From Chara braunii (taxonomy: Eukaryota; Streptophyta; Charophyceae; Charales; Characeae): DNA of 21,858 nucleotides. The position numbers and the translations under genes were made by a program. This document shows positions 1-9,975 of this stretch, in pieces. The number at the start of each line of letters is the position of its first letter. Position 1 is the stretch's first letter. The notes below the pieces were generated by a model. That model did not search any database and was not told where the DNA came from. It worked only from the letters and a program-made list of their open reading frames with translations. Location: NCBI GenBank assembly GCA_003427395.1, contig BFEA01001039.1, positions 220,626 to 242,483 of the forward strand, given 5' to 3'.

Positions 1-24
1 AAAAAAAAAAAAAAAAAAAAAAAA
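1..24. repeat. poly(A) run at window edge
   Basis: An uninterrupted run of 24 A opens the window. It may be the tail of a retroposed element lying to the left, or a simple homopolymer; the left context is not visible. Confidence 0.9.
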
Positions 25-511
25 GACGTTCGCGCCTGCGCAAACATGTTCGCTCGTTCTCCCCCGAACGTGAATAGTGTGCAACGCACATACGAGTTAA
101 CAACCATGTTGAAAACTTGTTGGAAAAAATATGGAGGTCTTTATAAATCCATGTTGGACTCGTTGAAAAAAAAGTTGAAGAAGTTGAACACAGCCAAAGA
201 CCCACTTTCAATAGTTAGCCACAACCCTTGAGAGCTGAAAAAGTTGGAAATGAAAATGAAAGTTGTTGAAATCCGGGGATAATTTTTTTTTTGACGGTGC
301 CCCAGCACGTGATCCGACAATACTACGACATTGGCAAAATGAAGGCCGTCCACCTTCTTGCTATCAGACCACTAATCATAAGTAGGTGGACTCAATCAGC
401 CTCCACGCTCTCTAAACTTGCTCCCCCCACATTTAGTCGGTTACACTACACATATTCATTCGAGGCTGATTAAAACATGTATTTTGTTACAGACATGTTA
501 ATCTTCACCGC
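25..511. other. AT-rich DNA without recognised gene
   Basis: Only short open frames (60 to 70 codons) on both strands, rich in Lys, Leu and Phe, none with a recognisable domain. The plus strand is purine-biased around 100-280 (many GTTGAA and GAAAA words). I see no promoter, RNA gene or clear repeat here. Confidence 0.5.
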
Positions 512-697
512 ATCGTTTTAATTTTAATGGATGTCTGAAAGGACAGTACTGGGTTGTGGTATAACCAGTCCCAAGTACTTCATAATTGTAGTATCTCTCG
601 CATCTGCTTCTAGTGGAATCCGACATCGGATTTGTAATTCCACAGTTCATGGATGTACTATTTAAGCTAAGTCATTGGTATGCATGACTAACCCGAC
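512..697 (-). mobile_element. tRNA-derived SINE-like element, copy 1 (degenerate)
   Basis: On the minus strand a decayed Pol III box A (complement of 662-674) is followed by a box B-like word GTCGGATTCC (complement of 615-624). The box starts are about 49 nt apart, close to the 44 nt of tRNA genes. The element ends in GACATCCATTAAAA (complement of 522-535), shared exactly with the next copy, and CAGTTCAT at 643-650 also recurs there. Box A is poor, so family membership rests mainly on the similarity to copy 2. No target-site duplication was identified, and the borders are approximate. Confidence 0.5.
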
Positions 698-732
698 AAC
701 TTATTTGCAGGGGTCATACCAGTCTTCTCTAT

Positions 733-925
733 ATCGCTTCAGTTTTAATGGATGTCCTTAAGGACTCGGAAGGGTCGAAGCCCCATGGCACCACCAGACA
801 ACCAAGCGGCTCTAGACAAAATCATACTTCTTTTATTATTCTCATATAACTGCATTTGGATTGAAACTTAGGTTTGTATTTCAACAGTTCATCAGTGTAC
901 CAACTGAGTTAGGCCCGTCGGTCAC
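733..925 (-). mobile_element. tRNA-derived SINE-like element, copy 2
   Basis: Read on the minus strand, box A TAACTCAGTTGG (complement of 900-911) and box B AGTTTCAATCC (complement of 858-868) start 43 nt apart, as in a tRNA gene. The acceptor-stem complement and anticodon arm are lost, so this is a tRNA-derived head rather than a tRNA gene. The 3' end GACATCCATTAAAA (complement of 743-756) is identical to copy 1. The same box A head appears again near 7055-7072. No A-tail or coding capacity is present, as expected of a non-autonomous SINE. Borders are approximate. Confidence 0.6.
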
Positions 926-1933
926 ATGATTGGCCCCCAACATCGACCCGTGTTCCAAATGAAACCTTTTAAAATAATAATATAATAAATAAGTAATAAA
1001 AATTTGTAATATTTCAAAAGGTAGAGGAGAGGGGGAGGGACCATCGGTACCCCCTTGCCCCCATCCATTGGGTCCCTCGTCGAGACAGATAACAAAACCA
1101 AACGGGGATAGTCATGCCGAACCCTCAACCACTCGGCTTCCTTCGTTGCTCCATTGCTCCGTCATCGCCGGCCGCATGTCTCAAACGGTAGATCCGCAGT
1201 GATCCCTAGGTTGACATTAGATTTGGCAATAATCCTTATAAACGGGTATTGTATCTTGCGTGGGCCTCCTGAAGCACACCAAGGCCACACCTTGGCCTAC
1301 TGATTGCACCCACGACCTCCGAACCCCTACACTTGCCACGCGCGGGCCTGGTGTCGCTCGTAGTCGTTGTACCCACCATTCATCACCCCAAAACCACGCC
1401 CCTAATATTTCATTGGCGAAAGTTCCTACTTTTTCTAGGCTAACTTCGTTCATGCATGCCCTCGTCAAGAAGATGAAAAAAAAATCACTATTCGTCAAAC
1501 CCAACGAAACGCCCCATTGTACCTCATGGTACACAGGCCCCAAAGTCCCGTCAAATAAAGACAAAGATAAATATTTCAGAAAACAATTGTGGCACCGGCG
1601 ATCAACTCCGACTCCGGTCATAGAAATGTCACTTTCGCACCCGCGCACGAACGTTACAGTAAAACATACTGACAAAAGGAAAAATTTCACTGAATTTTAG
1701 TTTAATCAAAAATAAAAGTTAGTCGTTAACTGTGTCGGTTTTACAATCATCAACAAGCGAAAGGGATCAGTCGTGCCTTCAACACTGCACGCCCACACAT
1801 CCCCTATTCTCCCTCCGAGCACACAACAAGTTACAAAAAGAAAACTGGTTGTGGCTCACGCGGCATACCTAACTTTTGTGACAAACTTTCGAATCAAAAC
1901 TTATTTTTGTCACTCGCAAAAACCAGGGCGGAT
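926..1933. other. intergenic DNA with overlapping chance frames on both strands
   Basis: Positions 1217-1690 (minus, 157 codons) and 1260-1700 (plus, 146 codons) are open over the same DNA. Neither frame shows a recognisable domain, and mutually overlapping open frames are typical of a locally stop-poor, more GC-balanced patch. A GA-rich stretch lies at 1020-1045. A short inverted pair GTGACAAA/TTTGTCAC spans 1878-1912. I cannot assign a function; an old repeat is the likeliest origin. Confidence 0.4.
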
Positions 1934-2100
1934 ACCCTTGTTTCAATTACGTTGTCTGTGAAATTAAGACACTATCAATTAATTTGATCCGGAAACTGAA
2001 CAAACCCTTGTTTCAAATTAATTATAGACATTCGCACCGACAACGTAATTGAAACAAGGGTTTGCTCAGTTTCCGGATAAAATTAATTGTTAGTGTCTTA
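1934..2100. repeat. long near-perfect inverted repeat (foldback)
   Basis: Arm 1965-2020 is the reverse complement of 2046-2100 with three mismatches and one single-base gap over 56 nt, leaving a loop of about 25 nt. In addition, 1935-1956 is a perfect 22-nt reverse complement of 2039-2060, so the left side carries a second, overlapping pairing partner and two alternative hairpins are possible. The core words are CCCTTGTTTCAA and TCCGGAAACTGA. A transcript would form a long double strand able to feed small-RNA processing, or this may be a foldback/MITE remnant. No coding frame is present. Confidence 0.85.
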
Positions 2101-2957
2101 TAAACTTTCATACACGATGATTGTTGATTTAAAAAATATTGAAACCTTTATCCCCAATCGTTAAACATTTATAAAAATAAAACGATAAAACATCAACATT
2201 ATAAACATCCTCATGTGTCATAATACACACCCTACTTTTGCCCTGATAAACATACGTTTGTGCCTTAATACACACCTGTGTGGCGGACTGGGCATGAAGT
2301 CCGAGTAGGTTAAAGTAACCTCCTCCCCTGAAAAAAAGAAAAAGAAAAAATTTGTATAGAATTGCAATGCAAAGACTCTCATTTGAGAATGATATCAAAA
2401 GTAAACAAGAAATATAAAAAATAAAAAATAAAACAACATAATCAGATTAAGGCATGTTTTTTTGAATTTTTTGAGCGAACTGAAAACGAATATGTATCTG
2501 CTTTCCCCCTTGACAACCAATACTCAGGAAAAGAAAGGAGTCCGGATTCGAACTCCTTTGAAAATGCACAAAAAATGTATAGGCTGAATTTCACTTGCAC
2601 ATGTTGTTTCATTCATATGTCTTTATGACAACTTGCTCGGGGTGCACTGTCGGACAAATGAGGTAACAAAACTTAGTTGTAAATAAAATAAGAAGAAAAA
2701 CAAACCTCAAGGTTTTTACTTAAATATGTCAAATAAATTTTTAATTAATATATTAATAATTTATAACATTAATATAATTTTAATAAGAGAATGATTAATA
2801 ATTTTATCATTCATTAAGAAAAAAATTAAAAATTGTATAATATTTTTACTATCGGCATTTGTAGTTGACAAAGATACGACACTTATAATGTTGGACATGA
2901 TAATTAATAATAATTTCTATTTAAAAAAAAAAATATTACGTATACCCATCATAAATA
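2101..2957. other. AT-rich intergenic DNA
   Basis: No gene recognised. TAATACACACC occurs twice (near 2220 and 2263). An isolated box B-like word AGTTCGAATCC lies on the minus strand at 2544-2554, with no convincing box A in front of it, so it may be a SINE fragment. From 2690 to 2957 the DNA is very AT-rich. Confidence 0.5.
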
Positions 2958-3100
2958 TTTTTTTAGCTAAATCCAGGGTTACCAGCCCATGCGTACGGAA
3001 GCAACGGGGGGACCTCCGTACGTTCGGGCGTTTAGTGTCTCGTTCAGGGTCCGAACCCAAAGGGGTTAGGCTGCCGCCAAGACTTATTTCGGCACCTACA
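2958..3100 (-). mobile_element. short GC-rich retroposon-like unit 1
   Basis: A GC-rich block set abruptly in AT-rich DNA. Read on the minus strand it contains AAACGCCCGAACGTACGG and ends ...GGTAACCCTGG...GCT followed by seven A (T run at 2958-2964). The core AAACGCC(C/T)GAACGTACGG is shared with the unit at 3624-3745, in the same orientation. No tRNA boxes and no open frame of note. A small retroposed or otherwise mobile sequence is inferred; the A-tail is short here. Confidence 0.4.
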
Positions 3101-3623
3101 AATAACTTTTGTTTTCTATTTTTTTTTTTTTAACGTTTTCTATGATGTTAGGTAAATGCTTATAAAATTGCAACTGATTTAGTTAAGCAAAAAAAAAAAA
3201 AAAAATCTTCAAACATGGAGGTTTCAAAACATGCTCGCTCACTTTCAATTTTGTTTTTCACTTTTTGTTTTTGATTTTGTTTTTATTTCAAAGTCTAAAC
3301 AATTTTATTATTTTTTGAATTTTTTTTCACGAGTTTTTTATTATTTGAAGAACACATATATACATTTTCAGGGTCTTTTGTTTTTCCAAAACAAAATGAA
3401 TAATTACCAAAGATGGTGGTATCGAAAACAGGTTTGCGCAGTCACTAATTTTAATTATTTAATTTCTCCTTTTATTTGTTTTTATTCTTCTTATTTGTAC
3501 TTATTTTTGTATTTTATTTTTATTTCAAATTTGGTAAGAATTTGGATGTAATGCTTAAACAAATGTTGTTTATTTTATCTTTCTTATTAACATGTTTTGT
3601 TTTTTTTTCTGATATTTTCGATG
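3101..3623. other. T-rich DNA without gene
   Basis: The plus strand is strongly T-rich, with runs of 10 to 17 T or A (for example near 3120 and 3190). Open frames at 3231-3551 and 3476-3775 are Phe/Tyr/Leu-rich translations of T-rich sequence, with no domain; I do not regard them as genes. Confidence 0.6.
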
Positions 3624-3745
3624 TTTTTTTTTTTTTTGTCGACGTTAGGCCCGAACGACCGAACGCATCCCCAAGGGGGCCCGTACGTTCAGGCGTTTGG
3701 GTTTGGATGTTCGGTCCATCCCGAACATCAGCTACCCTGACTAAA
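3624..3745 (-). mobile_element. short GC-rich retroposon-like unit 2 with A14 tail
   Basis: On the minus strand the unit begins near 3745 (AGTCAGGGTAGCTGATG), contains AAACGCCTGAACGTACGG, and ends in GGCCTAACGTCGAC directly followed by 14 A (T run 3624-3637). It shares its core with unit 1, about 0.65 kb to the left. The terminal A run placed at one end of an abrupt GC-rich block is what an RNA-mediated insertion would leave. No target-site duplication was identified by eye. Confidence 0.45.
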
Positions 3746-4913
3746 TCTATATTTTTTATTCGCTATTTAAAATAACATTTTTTTTTAACAATTATATTGA
3801 ATTGTTTTCATACAATCAATCAATGTCATTTATAAACATATTTCAATTAAATATAATTGGTACTCATTTAAAAACAATAAATATTTGTTTTTCTATCAAC
3901 ATATTTATTTTATGATCAATGATATTCGGATATGCTTGCACAATAAGTTAGGATTTTTTAATAATTGGTAACAAATAAGTATATTAGGTTCCTCAAAATA
4001 TTTGTGGTGGAGGACAAATTTGTGTTGGTAAGATACACGATTAAAACAAAATAGAAAATTATCACAAAAGAAAAATTATAATATTTAAGAAATATTAATT
4101 ATATAGATAGTACAAACCTAATGAAGAATTCAAGTTTTGTATTTCCATACTCAAATGAAAAAATTGTACGTAGTTATATTGTTATTTTAAAAAATATATT
4201 TTTGTCAACTAATTTGTACTGTACTGGAATGAATTAATGTTTTTGTTATTCAAAGAATATATATTTCAATCAATTAATATTACTATACTGGTGTTTTTTA
4301 TATAAACTTTTATATGTTTTTATATTTATTGATTTTTTAATTGAGTTATGTATTTTTATATTTATTGAGTTTTTAGTCAAGTTAACTAATTAATTATCAT
4401 AACACGCACTGCAATAACATGATTTTTTTTTTTTTTTTTTACATCTATGAACGTGTCAAAGATGGTTGTTTGCCTTTTTACTTGTTGAATGATATATCCA
4501 CTTCATAATGAATTAAGAAAATAAAGTTTTTTCATTTCATCATCATTGGTTTTTTTTTTTTTTTGCCCATTCATAAATATTTGGTATTTTTTTGTTAAAA
4601 TCTTATCCACAATCATTTCAAGAATTTGGTTAATGATGTATCTTTCCTCCAACTCAACGATTACCAACGTTGATTTTTCATAAGTTGAATGATTTTGTAT
4701 ATTTCACCTTCATTTTTTTAAGAATTTTTTAGTATAGACTTATTATTTGTTTTTGAAAGAAAACTCAATACACATTGTTATTTTTAAAATGCATCACCTT
4801 ATTTGCCTATTATAAAGCGAATTTGAAAAAAATAAAATAAAAAATTTAGTTATATCAATTTACATATTTCAAACATTTTTTTTCATTATGGGTATTTCAA
4901 TTGAGTTCTTATC
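3746..4913. other. AT-rich intergenic DNA, no gene seen
   Basis: Very AT-rich with frequent T runs (near 4422-4440 and 4550-4564). No open frame of interest, no recognisable regulatory cluster and no repeat noticed beyond low-complexity TATTTTT/ATTTATTG words around 4300-4380. Confidence 0.6.
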
Positions 4914-4998
4914 TAGGCTACCAGTCGGGCCGCCTGGGTCTCGAGTGGCTAGCCCGTGCAAGGACCAAGGAAGGTCCCAGCAAAAAAAAAAAAAAAAA
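4914..4998 (+). mobile_element. short GC-rich retroposon-like unit 3 with A17 tail
   Basis: A 68-nt GC-rich block starting TAGGCTACCAGTCGGGCC and ending GGTCCCAGC runs directly into 17 A (4982-4998). It is flanked on both sides by AT-rich DNA. The start GGCTACCA (4916-4923) recurs in inverted orientation in unit 4 (5133-5140). A start codon near 4901 gives an 85-codon frame across both units, which is a chance frame. Confidence 0.45.
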
Positions 4999-5074
4999 CT
5001 CCATAAAAAACTATGTTATGTTAAAAACTAAATTGAACAATTTTTGCCTCAAGGTCACATCGAAATTTTTCACC

Positions 5075-5144
5075 TTTTTTTTTTTTTTTTTTTTTTTTTT
5101 TGCCCGGTCGGGCAAGTCTTCCTGGGCTACTATGGTAGCCCAGG
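5075..5144 (-). mobile_element. short GC-rich retroposon-like unit 4 with A27 tail, containing a hairpin
   Basis: Read on the minus strand the unit starts CCTGGGCTACC at 5144, ends GCCCGACCGGGC, and is followed by 27 A (T run 5075-5101). Positions 5121-5144 form a perfect hairpin with a 10-bp stem CCTGGGCTAC/GTAGCCCAGG and a 4-nt loop. Positions 5101-5114 form a second small stem, TGCCCG/CGGGCA. With unit 3 it makes a tail-to-tail pair 76 bp apart. Confidence 0.45.
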
Positions 5145-5621
5145 TTCTTATGTATTAATATTTAATTATGGATTTCCAAAAATAAGTCGAATTATCAAAT
5201 TACGAAAATAATAAAATTTTTAACTTGTTTGTTTAAATCTTATTAAAATGTATAAATATGAATCCCTACTCTGTGGCCTCAAACTCATTTACGCATGCAC
5301 AAAATTGAACTAGTATTATTGGTAATAGGAGCAAAGTATCATAACCACTACAAAAAGGACACAAAGTTTAAAAGTGAAACGTTACCGTCATGATATTCAT
5401 CCACCTCTGCAAGATTGTAGTATCCTTATTCACTATCATCACATACAATATCATGTGAACGCGACAATCATGCTCGATTCAATTACCACGTGACCCTTAC
5501 TGCTTTGTTGCTCAGTCACTCACACTAAATTTTTAACTGCTTACACGTTTTATGAGAGTTTCATATAAGATATGAATTCATACTTTATAGTTTAAGACTC
5601 ACCTGTGCTTACACAAATTTA
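5145..5621. other. AT-rich intergenic DNA, no gene seen
   Basis: No notable open frame, motif cluster or repeat. Composition is slightly less extreme than the DNA to the left. Confidence 0.55.
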
Positions 5622-5878
5622 ACCGACGCCCTTAGCTAGAATAACACAAGTTTGAATAACCAACATCGCATTTTTTAAGAAAAAATATGATTTGTCTATT
5701 CATGAGTATATAAAAAAAAAAAAAACGCATTTTGCATAGAAATGTTTTTTTTTAAACTCGGATGTCCTTATCCAGAATAACACAAGTTTGAATAACCAAC
5801 ATCGCATTTTTTTAGAAAAAATATGATTGTTCATTCATTAGCATAAAAAAAAATAAAAAATCACTAGCGTGTTTTACA
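5622..5878. repeat. 136-bp tandem duplication
   Basis: The word block AGAATAACACAAG...ACCAACATCGCATTTTTT...GAAAAAATATGATT starts at 5638 and again at 5774, an offset of 136. Similarity extends left to CCTTA(G/T)C and right through CATTCAT or TATTCAT, an A run and a GCAT or ACATA end, so the two copies are adjacent. Differences are mainly in the length of the A runs. Confidence 0.8.
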
Positions 5879-6694
5879 TATAATAATTAAAAGAAAAACG
5901 GATTCATTGGATTTGATAAAGTTTTTCATAGGGTTTGCAAGTTGCTGGTTTTCGTTGTTTGAAAATAAAAAGCCCTTACAATCATCTCGCAACTGAATTT
6001 TCGACATAGAGGTTTTGTGTTGAATTTGACTTTGTTGAAGGTCGAAAGACGAATTGTTCAAGTTCATGAATAATAACTTACATAACAAATGATTTTTGTC
6101 ATAACATAACATTCCAAAGCATATGGAAAATTTGTGATAGGTACACATTTATTTGCGGGATTCAAACATGAAGTGAATACTCTAAATCATCAGTATATGC
6201 TACAACTAGGAAATCAAATAGATGGTTTACATATTTCTAAAACTTTCAAAAACTATCGTAAAAAATAGAAACGGGAAAAAAATATTAAAAATATTATTTT
6301 TTAATTGCAATATGACTATCGACAGTACTGCATTACATTATTGTTGTTTATCGAGCAATGCAAAATTATTCCCTTGTTGACCCGTGAAGTGAAAAGGAAG
6401 AGCTATTTTTGCAAATAGCTCCTACGTAAGTATATATTTAATAAATAAAGAGAAAAATAAAACCAACAATACAGTTTGATATTATCATTTGTCCTATATG
6501 TGTTATCACACGACTATAGTTAGGTCTGACCTAAAAAAATAAAATATTGGCAGATATACTTGGACTTTGTGAGGACTTAGTGGTCCAACGGTGACCACAA
6601 TTGGGTGTTGCAAAATCATGTTTTCTTTTTTTTTGTCAATAGTAAGAGCTACAATATATTATCGCCTTATACTTTCTTAAAATTATCCTTCAAT
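5879..6694. other. AT-rich intergenic DNA, no gene seen
   Basis: A 94-codon minus-strand frame (5864-6148) begins in the tandem repeat, has no recognisable domain, and is Asn/Ser/Lys-rich as expected from AT-rich DNA. GCAAATAGCT/AGCTATTTTTGC words around 6400-6421 give a short imperfect inverted repeat. Nothing else supported. Confidence 0.5.
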
Positions 6695-6905
6695 ACCTAC
6701 TTGTCACTGCTCCCAAGGCTATGTATGAGACCTCACAAGGAAAGATTGTATATTGCCTCATGTCATAACAATGGTAGTCAGAAAGTACGGTGGGGCAGTT
6801 GGTGGGAGCCCAATTAACACAAAGATTGAGCATTTTGCTAGTATCGAGTAACCGCAATGTCTAAGGCCAACACTTCCCCACACACCACACACAATTCACT
6901 CATAA
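6695..6905. repeat. dispersed repeat, copy A
   Basis: Resembles 7700-7905. Shared landmarks in the same order are CTCC(C/T)AAG, GCCTCA, a G-rich GGTGGGGCAG-type stretch, GAGCA(T/A)TTT, and finally GGCCAACAC followed by CACACACCACACACA. Similarity is patchy by eye. It adjoins the minus-strand tRNA-like head at 6950-7073 and may be the body of the same element read leftward. Confidence 0.55.
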
Positions 6906-6949
6906 TCACACTCATATCTTATATTGGCAAAAAATCATACTAATACCGA

Positions 6950-7073
6950 CCAAGGGGGTGAAGCTGAATATCTCATATGCTTGGTATCAAATGTGATGCA
7001 ATCTAGTATGGGGATTGATCCCACAAGCTCCTCAATGCGCAGTTTTATGCATAACCAACTGAGTTAGGTCCCT
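6950..7073 (-). mobile_element. tRNA-derived SINE-like head
   Basis: On the minus strand box A TAACTCAGTTGG (complement of 7055-7066) and box B GGGATCAATCC (complement of 7012-7022) start exactly 44 nt apart, the canonical tRNA spacing. A 5-bp T-stem-like pair GTGGG/CCCAT encloses a 7-nt loop ATCAATC. The acceptor stem does not pair and no sensible anticodon arm forms, so this is a tRNA-derived Pol III promoter head rather than a tRNA gene. Box A is identical to that at 900-911. The 3' limit is uncertain and may extend into 6695-6905. Confidence 0.65.
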
Positions 7074-7699
7074 TGATAATTTTTTTTTTTTTTTTAACCA
7101 TCTTCAACGCCATTTTTTTTTTTTTTGAACCTGAATTTCACTGTGCACTAAGTTTTGTCGAGCATGGGTAATTGCATCCAAAATAAATAAATAAATAAAT
7201 AATCCTTAATATCGTGATAACCATCAAATACATTATACGAGGTGCAAATGCGACTATGTCGTTATTGAGGGTATCTGTCCGCTGAACGACAAACAAAGAA
7301 AAAAAACAACAACATCCTTTATGTTGTGATTGTGGTATAATATAGGACGTTACTGTACTAGTGTAAGTACGAGGCAAGTGAGGGAGTTGGATGCCTCGCG
7401 TAGAACCAGAACGATATGCAAAGAAAAGGAACATAAACAGAAACTATAGCAATCTCATTCCATACGTAGTGGCCAAATACATTCCTTCTCCGTGAGGGCC
7501 TTTCCCAACGCCGCCGGATTCCAAGTTCTTCAGTTTTTTCCCTTTTCTTAATTATACATTCTCTTCGAAAAAGGTTGTTGAGCCCGCCCTGAGGCGTTAG
7601 ACTCTAAGGATTAGGGTACTAAATGAACTTTGTGTTTGCTTGTGAAAGGTGTTGGTGGTTTAACTAAGTTGTATTTGTCTCTTGTATTTTTCACCTTTC
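7074..7699. other. no gene; homopolymer runs and AAAT microsatellite
   Basis: Two T runs (about 7081-7096 and 7113-7126) and an AAAT tetranucleotide tract (about 7181-7203). A 98-codon minus-strand frame (7138-7434) has no recognisable domain. Base composition begins to shift toward higher GC around 7450. Confidence 0.55.
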
Positions 7700-7905
7700 A
7701 CTACCTTCCTAACACTACTCCTAAGCCCATACAGGGGACCGCTGCAAGTATAGCCTCACATGGCAGTGGTCAGGTGGGGGGAGGTGGCCTAGCAAAGACC
7801 GAGCAATTTGTCCGTAGGGACGCCTCACATTCAGTTTCCCCGCCCCCATCCAGTAAAAGCAGTGCCTATGGCCAACACTCTCACACACCACACACAGGCA
7901 TATGA
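7700..7905. repeat. dispersed repeat, copy B
   Basis: Second copy of the sequence at 6695-6905, in the same orientation, ending in GGCCAACACTCTCACACACC and further CA-rich sequence. This copy is more GC-rich than copy A. The tRNA-like head present beside copy A is not visible here; the foldback element starting near 7918 occupies that side instead. Confidence 0.55.
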
Positions 7906-7917
7906 GGTGCACAGGGC

Positions 7918-8283
7918 CCCTGAAAGTTGAGGTATTTCACTATATATCCCTGAAACATATTGGTATGGCGAAATGCCCTCCTCCAAGTCGTGAAACTTTG
8001 TCAAATACCCCACTCGCGGATTGGACGGGGCATCTTTTGTATATGCCCCTGCCGGCCCCTGCGCAATTCCGCCATATGCTCCCCACTTCAGGCCTTCGGA
8101 CCCATTATTGATTTTTTTTGTGGGTAAAGAAATGTGCAAGCCCTGAACTCGACGGCTACCTAGGCCTGAATGAGAAAATTGTCCATGGGCAGGACAGGGG
8201 CAAATGCGGAATTTAGGGTCATTTCGCATACACCTATGTTTTAGGGGCATCTGACGGAATACCCCGAGTTTTGGGGGTATTCC
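7918..8283. mobile_element. foldback/MITE-like element with long terminal inverted repeats
   Basis: The left arm (about 7918-7985) matches the reverse complement of the right arm (about 8208-8275) over roughly 65 to 70 nt. Both arms read CCC.AAA.T.GGGTATT...CCCT.AAACATA..GGTATG.CGAAATG.CCCT with scattered differences. Further inside, TATGCCCCTGCC (left) and GGCAGGACAGGGGCAAATGC (right) also pair loosely. The right end carries its own perfect hairpin at 8256-8283, a 10-bp stem GGAATACCCC/GGGGTATTCC with an 8-nt loop. The 168-codon minus-strand frame across this region (7831-8337) is a by-product. No transposase is present; no target-site duplication was found. Confidence 0.7.
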
Positions 8284-9412
<1,129 letters not shown>

Positions 9413-9540
9413 ATGGTCACGTGGTGGTTATATTCGTGCACATACGCTTCCTCTGGTCATCTGTTAGTCCTATTGCGATCTTGTATCGTCGTTGCGATCA
9501 AAAATCAAAAGTGTAATGACTCTGCCGTACGGATGGTTGA
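9413..9540 (+). other. probable RPL11 3' UTR and polyadenylation zone
   Basis: T-rich and G/T-rich sequence after the TAG stop, with AAAAATCAAAAGTGTAATG (9500-9518) containing TGTAA, a word common in plant and green-algal 3' ends. There is no genomic poly(A) tract here that would mark a retrocopy. The actual cleavage site cannot be fixed from sequence alone. Confidence 0.35.
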
Positions 9541-9884
9541 GACGTGAGTGCGAAAGGGAAAGAGGGGAGGAGGGGGAAACGCTGAGGAAGGTCTCATGAA
9601 AGCAGAGGCGAGGCTTTCAGAAAGCGGTCGCAGGGAGAGGGAGAGAGGGAAATCATTGATTGTAGGGTTTGAGGAATGAGCCGTAGTCAGTCTTTACAAG
9701 TGAGAGAGGTAGAGAGAGATCGGTCGATCTATGAATGCATCGAAGTTAAAAAGTTTTTTCCAGTGTGGTTGAGCAAGAGGGGGTTTGGGGGGAAGGATTG
9801 AGATGCAGTTTTGAATGGGACGCTTCACTCGCCTTTTCATCGACTCCAATGTCTGTTCTGTCGTTCTTTTTTTTTATATTTGGA
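9541..9884. other. purine-rich patch, no gene
   Basis: The plus strand at about 9545-9720 is rich in GGGAGAGGGAGAG-type sequence. TAGGGTTT (the reverse of the telo-box AAACCCTA) occurs at 9663-9670. A 156-codon minus-strand frame (9746-10216) overlaps a tRNA-like unit and has no recognisable domain. Confidence 0.45.
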
Positions 9885-9975
9885 AACCTGCGTTGTCGGC
9901 TAATGTGGTTGTCAAGCGGCATTATCTGCCGTGTACGATTTCTTGCTGGATTTGATTCTTGAGTTGGACAAGGAA
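9885..9975 (+). mobile_element. decayed tRNA or tRNA-derived SINE-like unit
   Basis: A box A-like TCGGCTAATGTGG (9896-9908) is followed by an anticodon-arm-like hairpin GCGGC-ATTATCT-GCCGT (9916-9932), with a 7-nt loop and T at the position equivalent to 33. A box B-like GGATTTGATTC follows at 9948-9958. The acceptor and T stems do not pair and the box spacing is 52, so it is not a functional tRNA gene. The putative anticodon would be TAT, but this is speculative. Confidence 0.4.

Noticed and set aside
1217-1700. Overlapping 157-codon (minus) and 146-codon (plus) open frames
   Set aside because: Both strands are open over the same DNA, neither product shows a domain or plausible composition, and no promoter or splice context was found. 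Treated as chance frames in a stop-poor patch.
3231-3775. Phe/Tyr/Leu-rich frames that look like transmembrane proteins
   Set aside because: They result from T-rich low-complexity DNA and lack any family signature.
6950-7073. Functional tRNA gene on the minus strand
   Set aside because: The boxes and spacing are right, but the acceptor stem does not pair and no anticodon arm forms, so it is tRNA-derived only.
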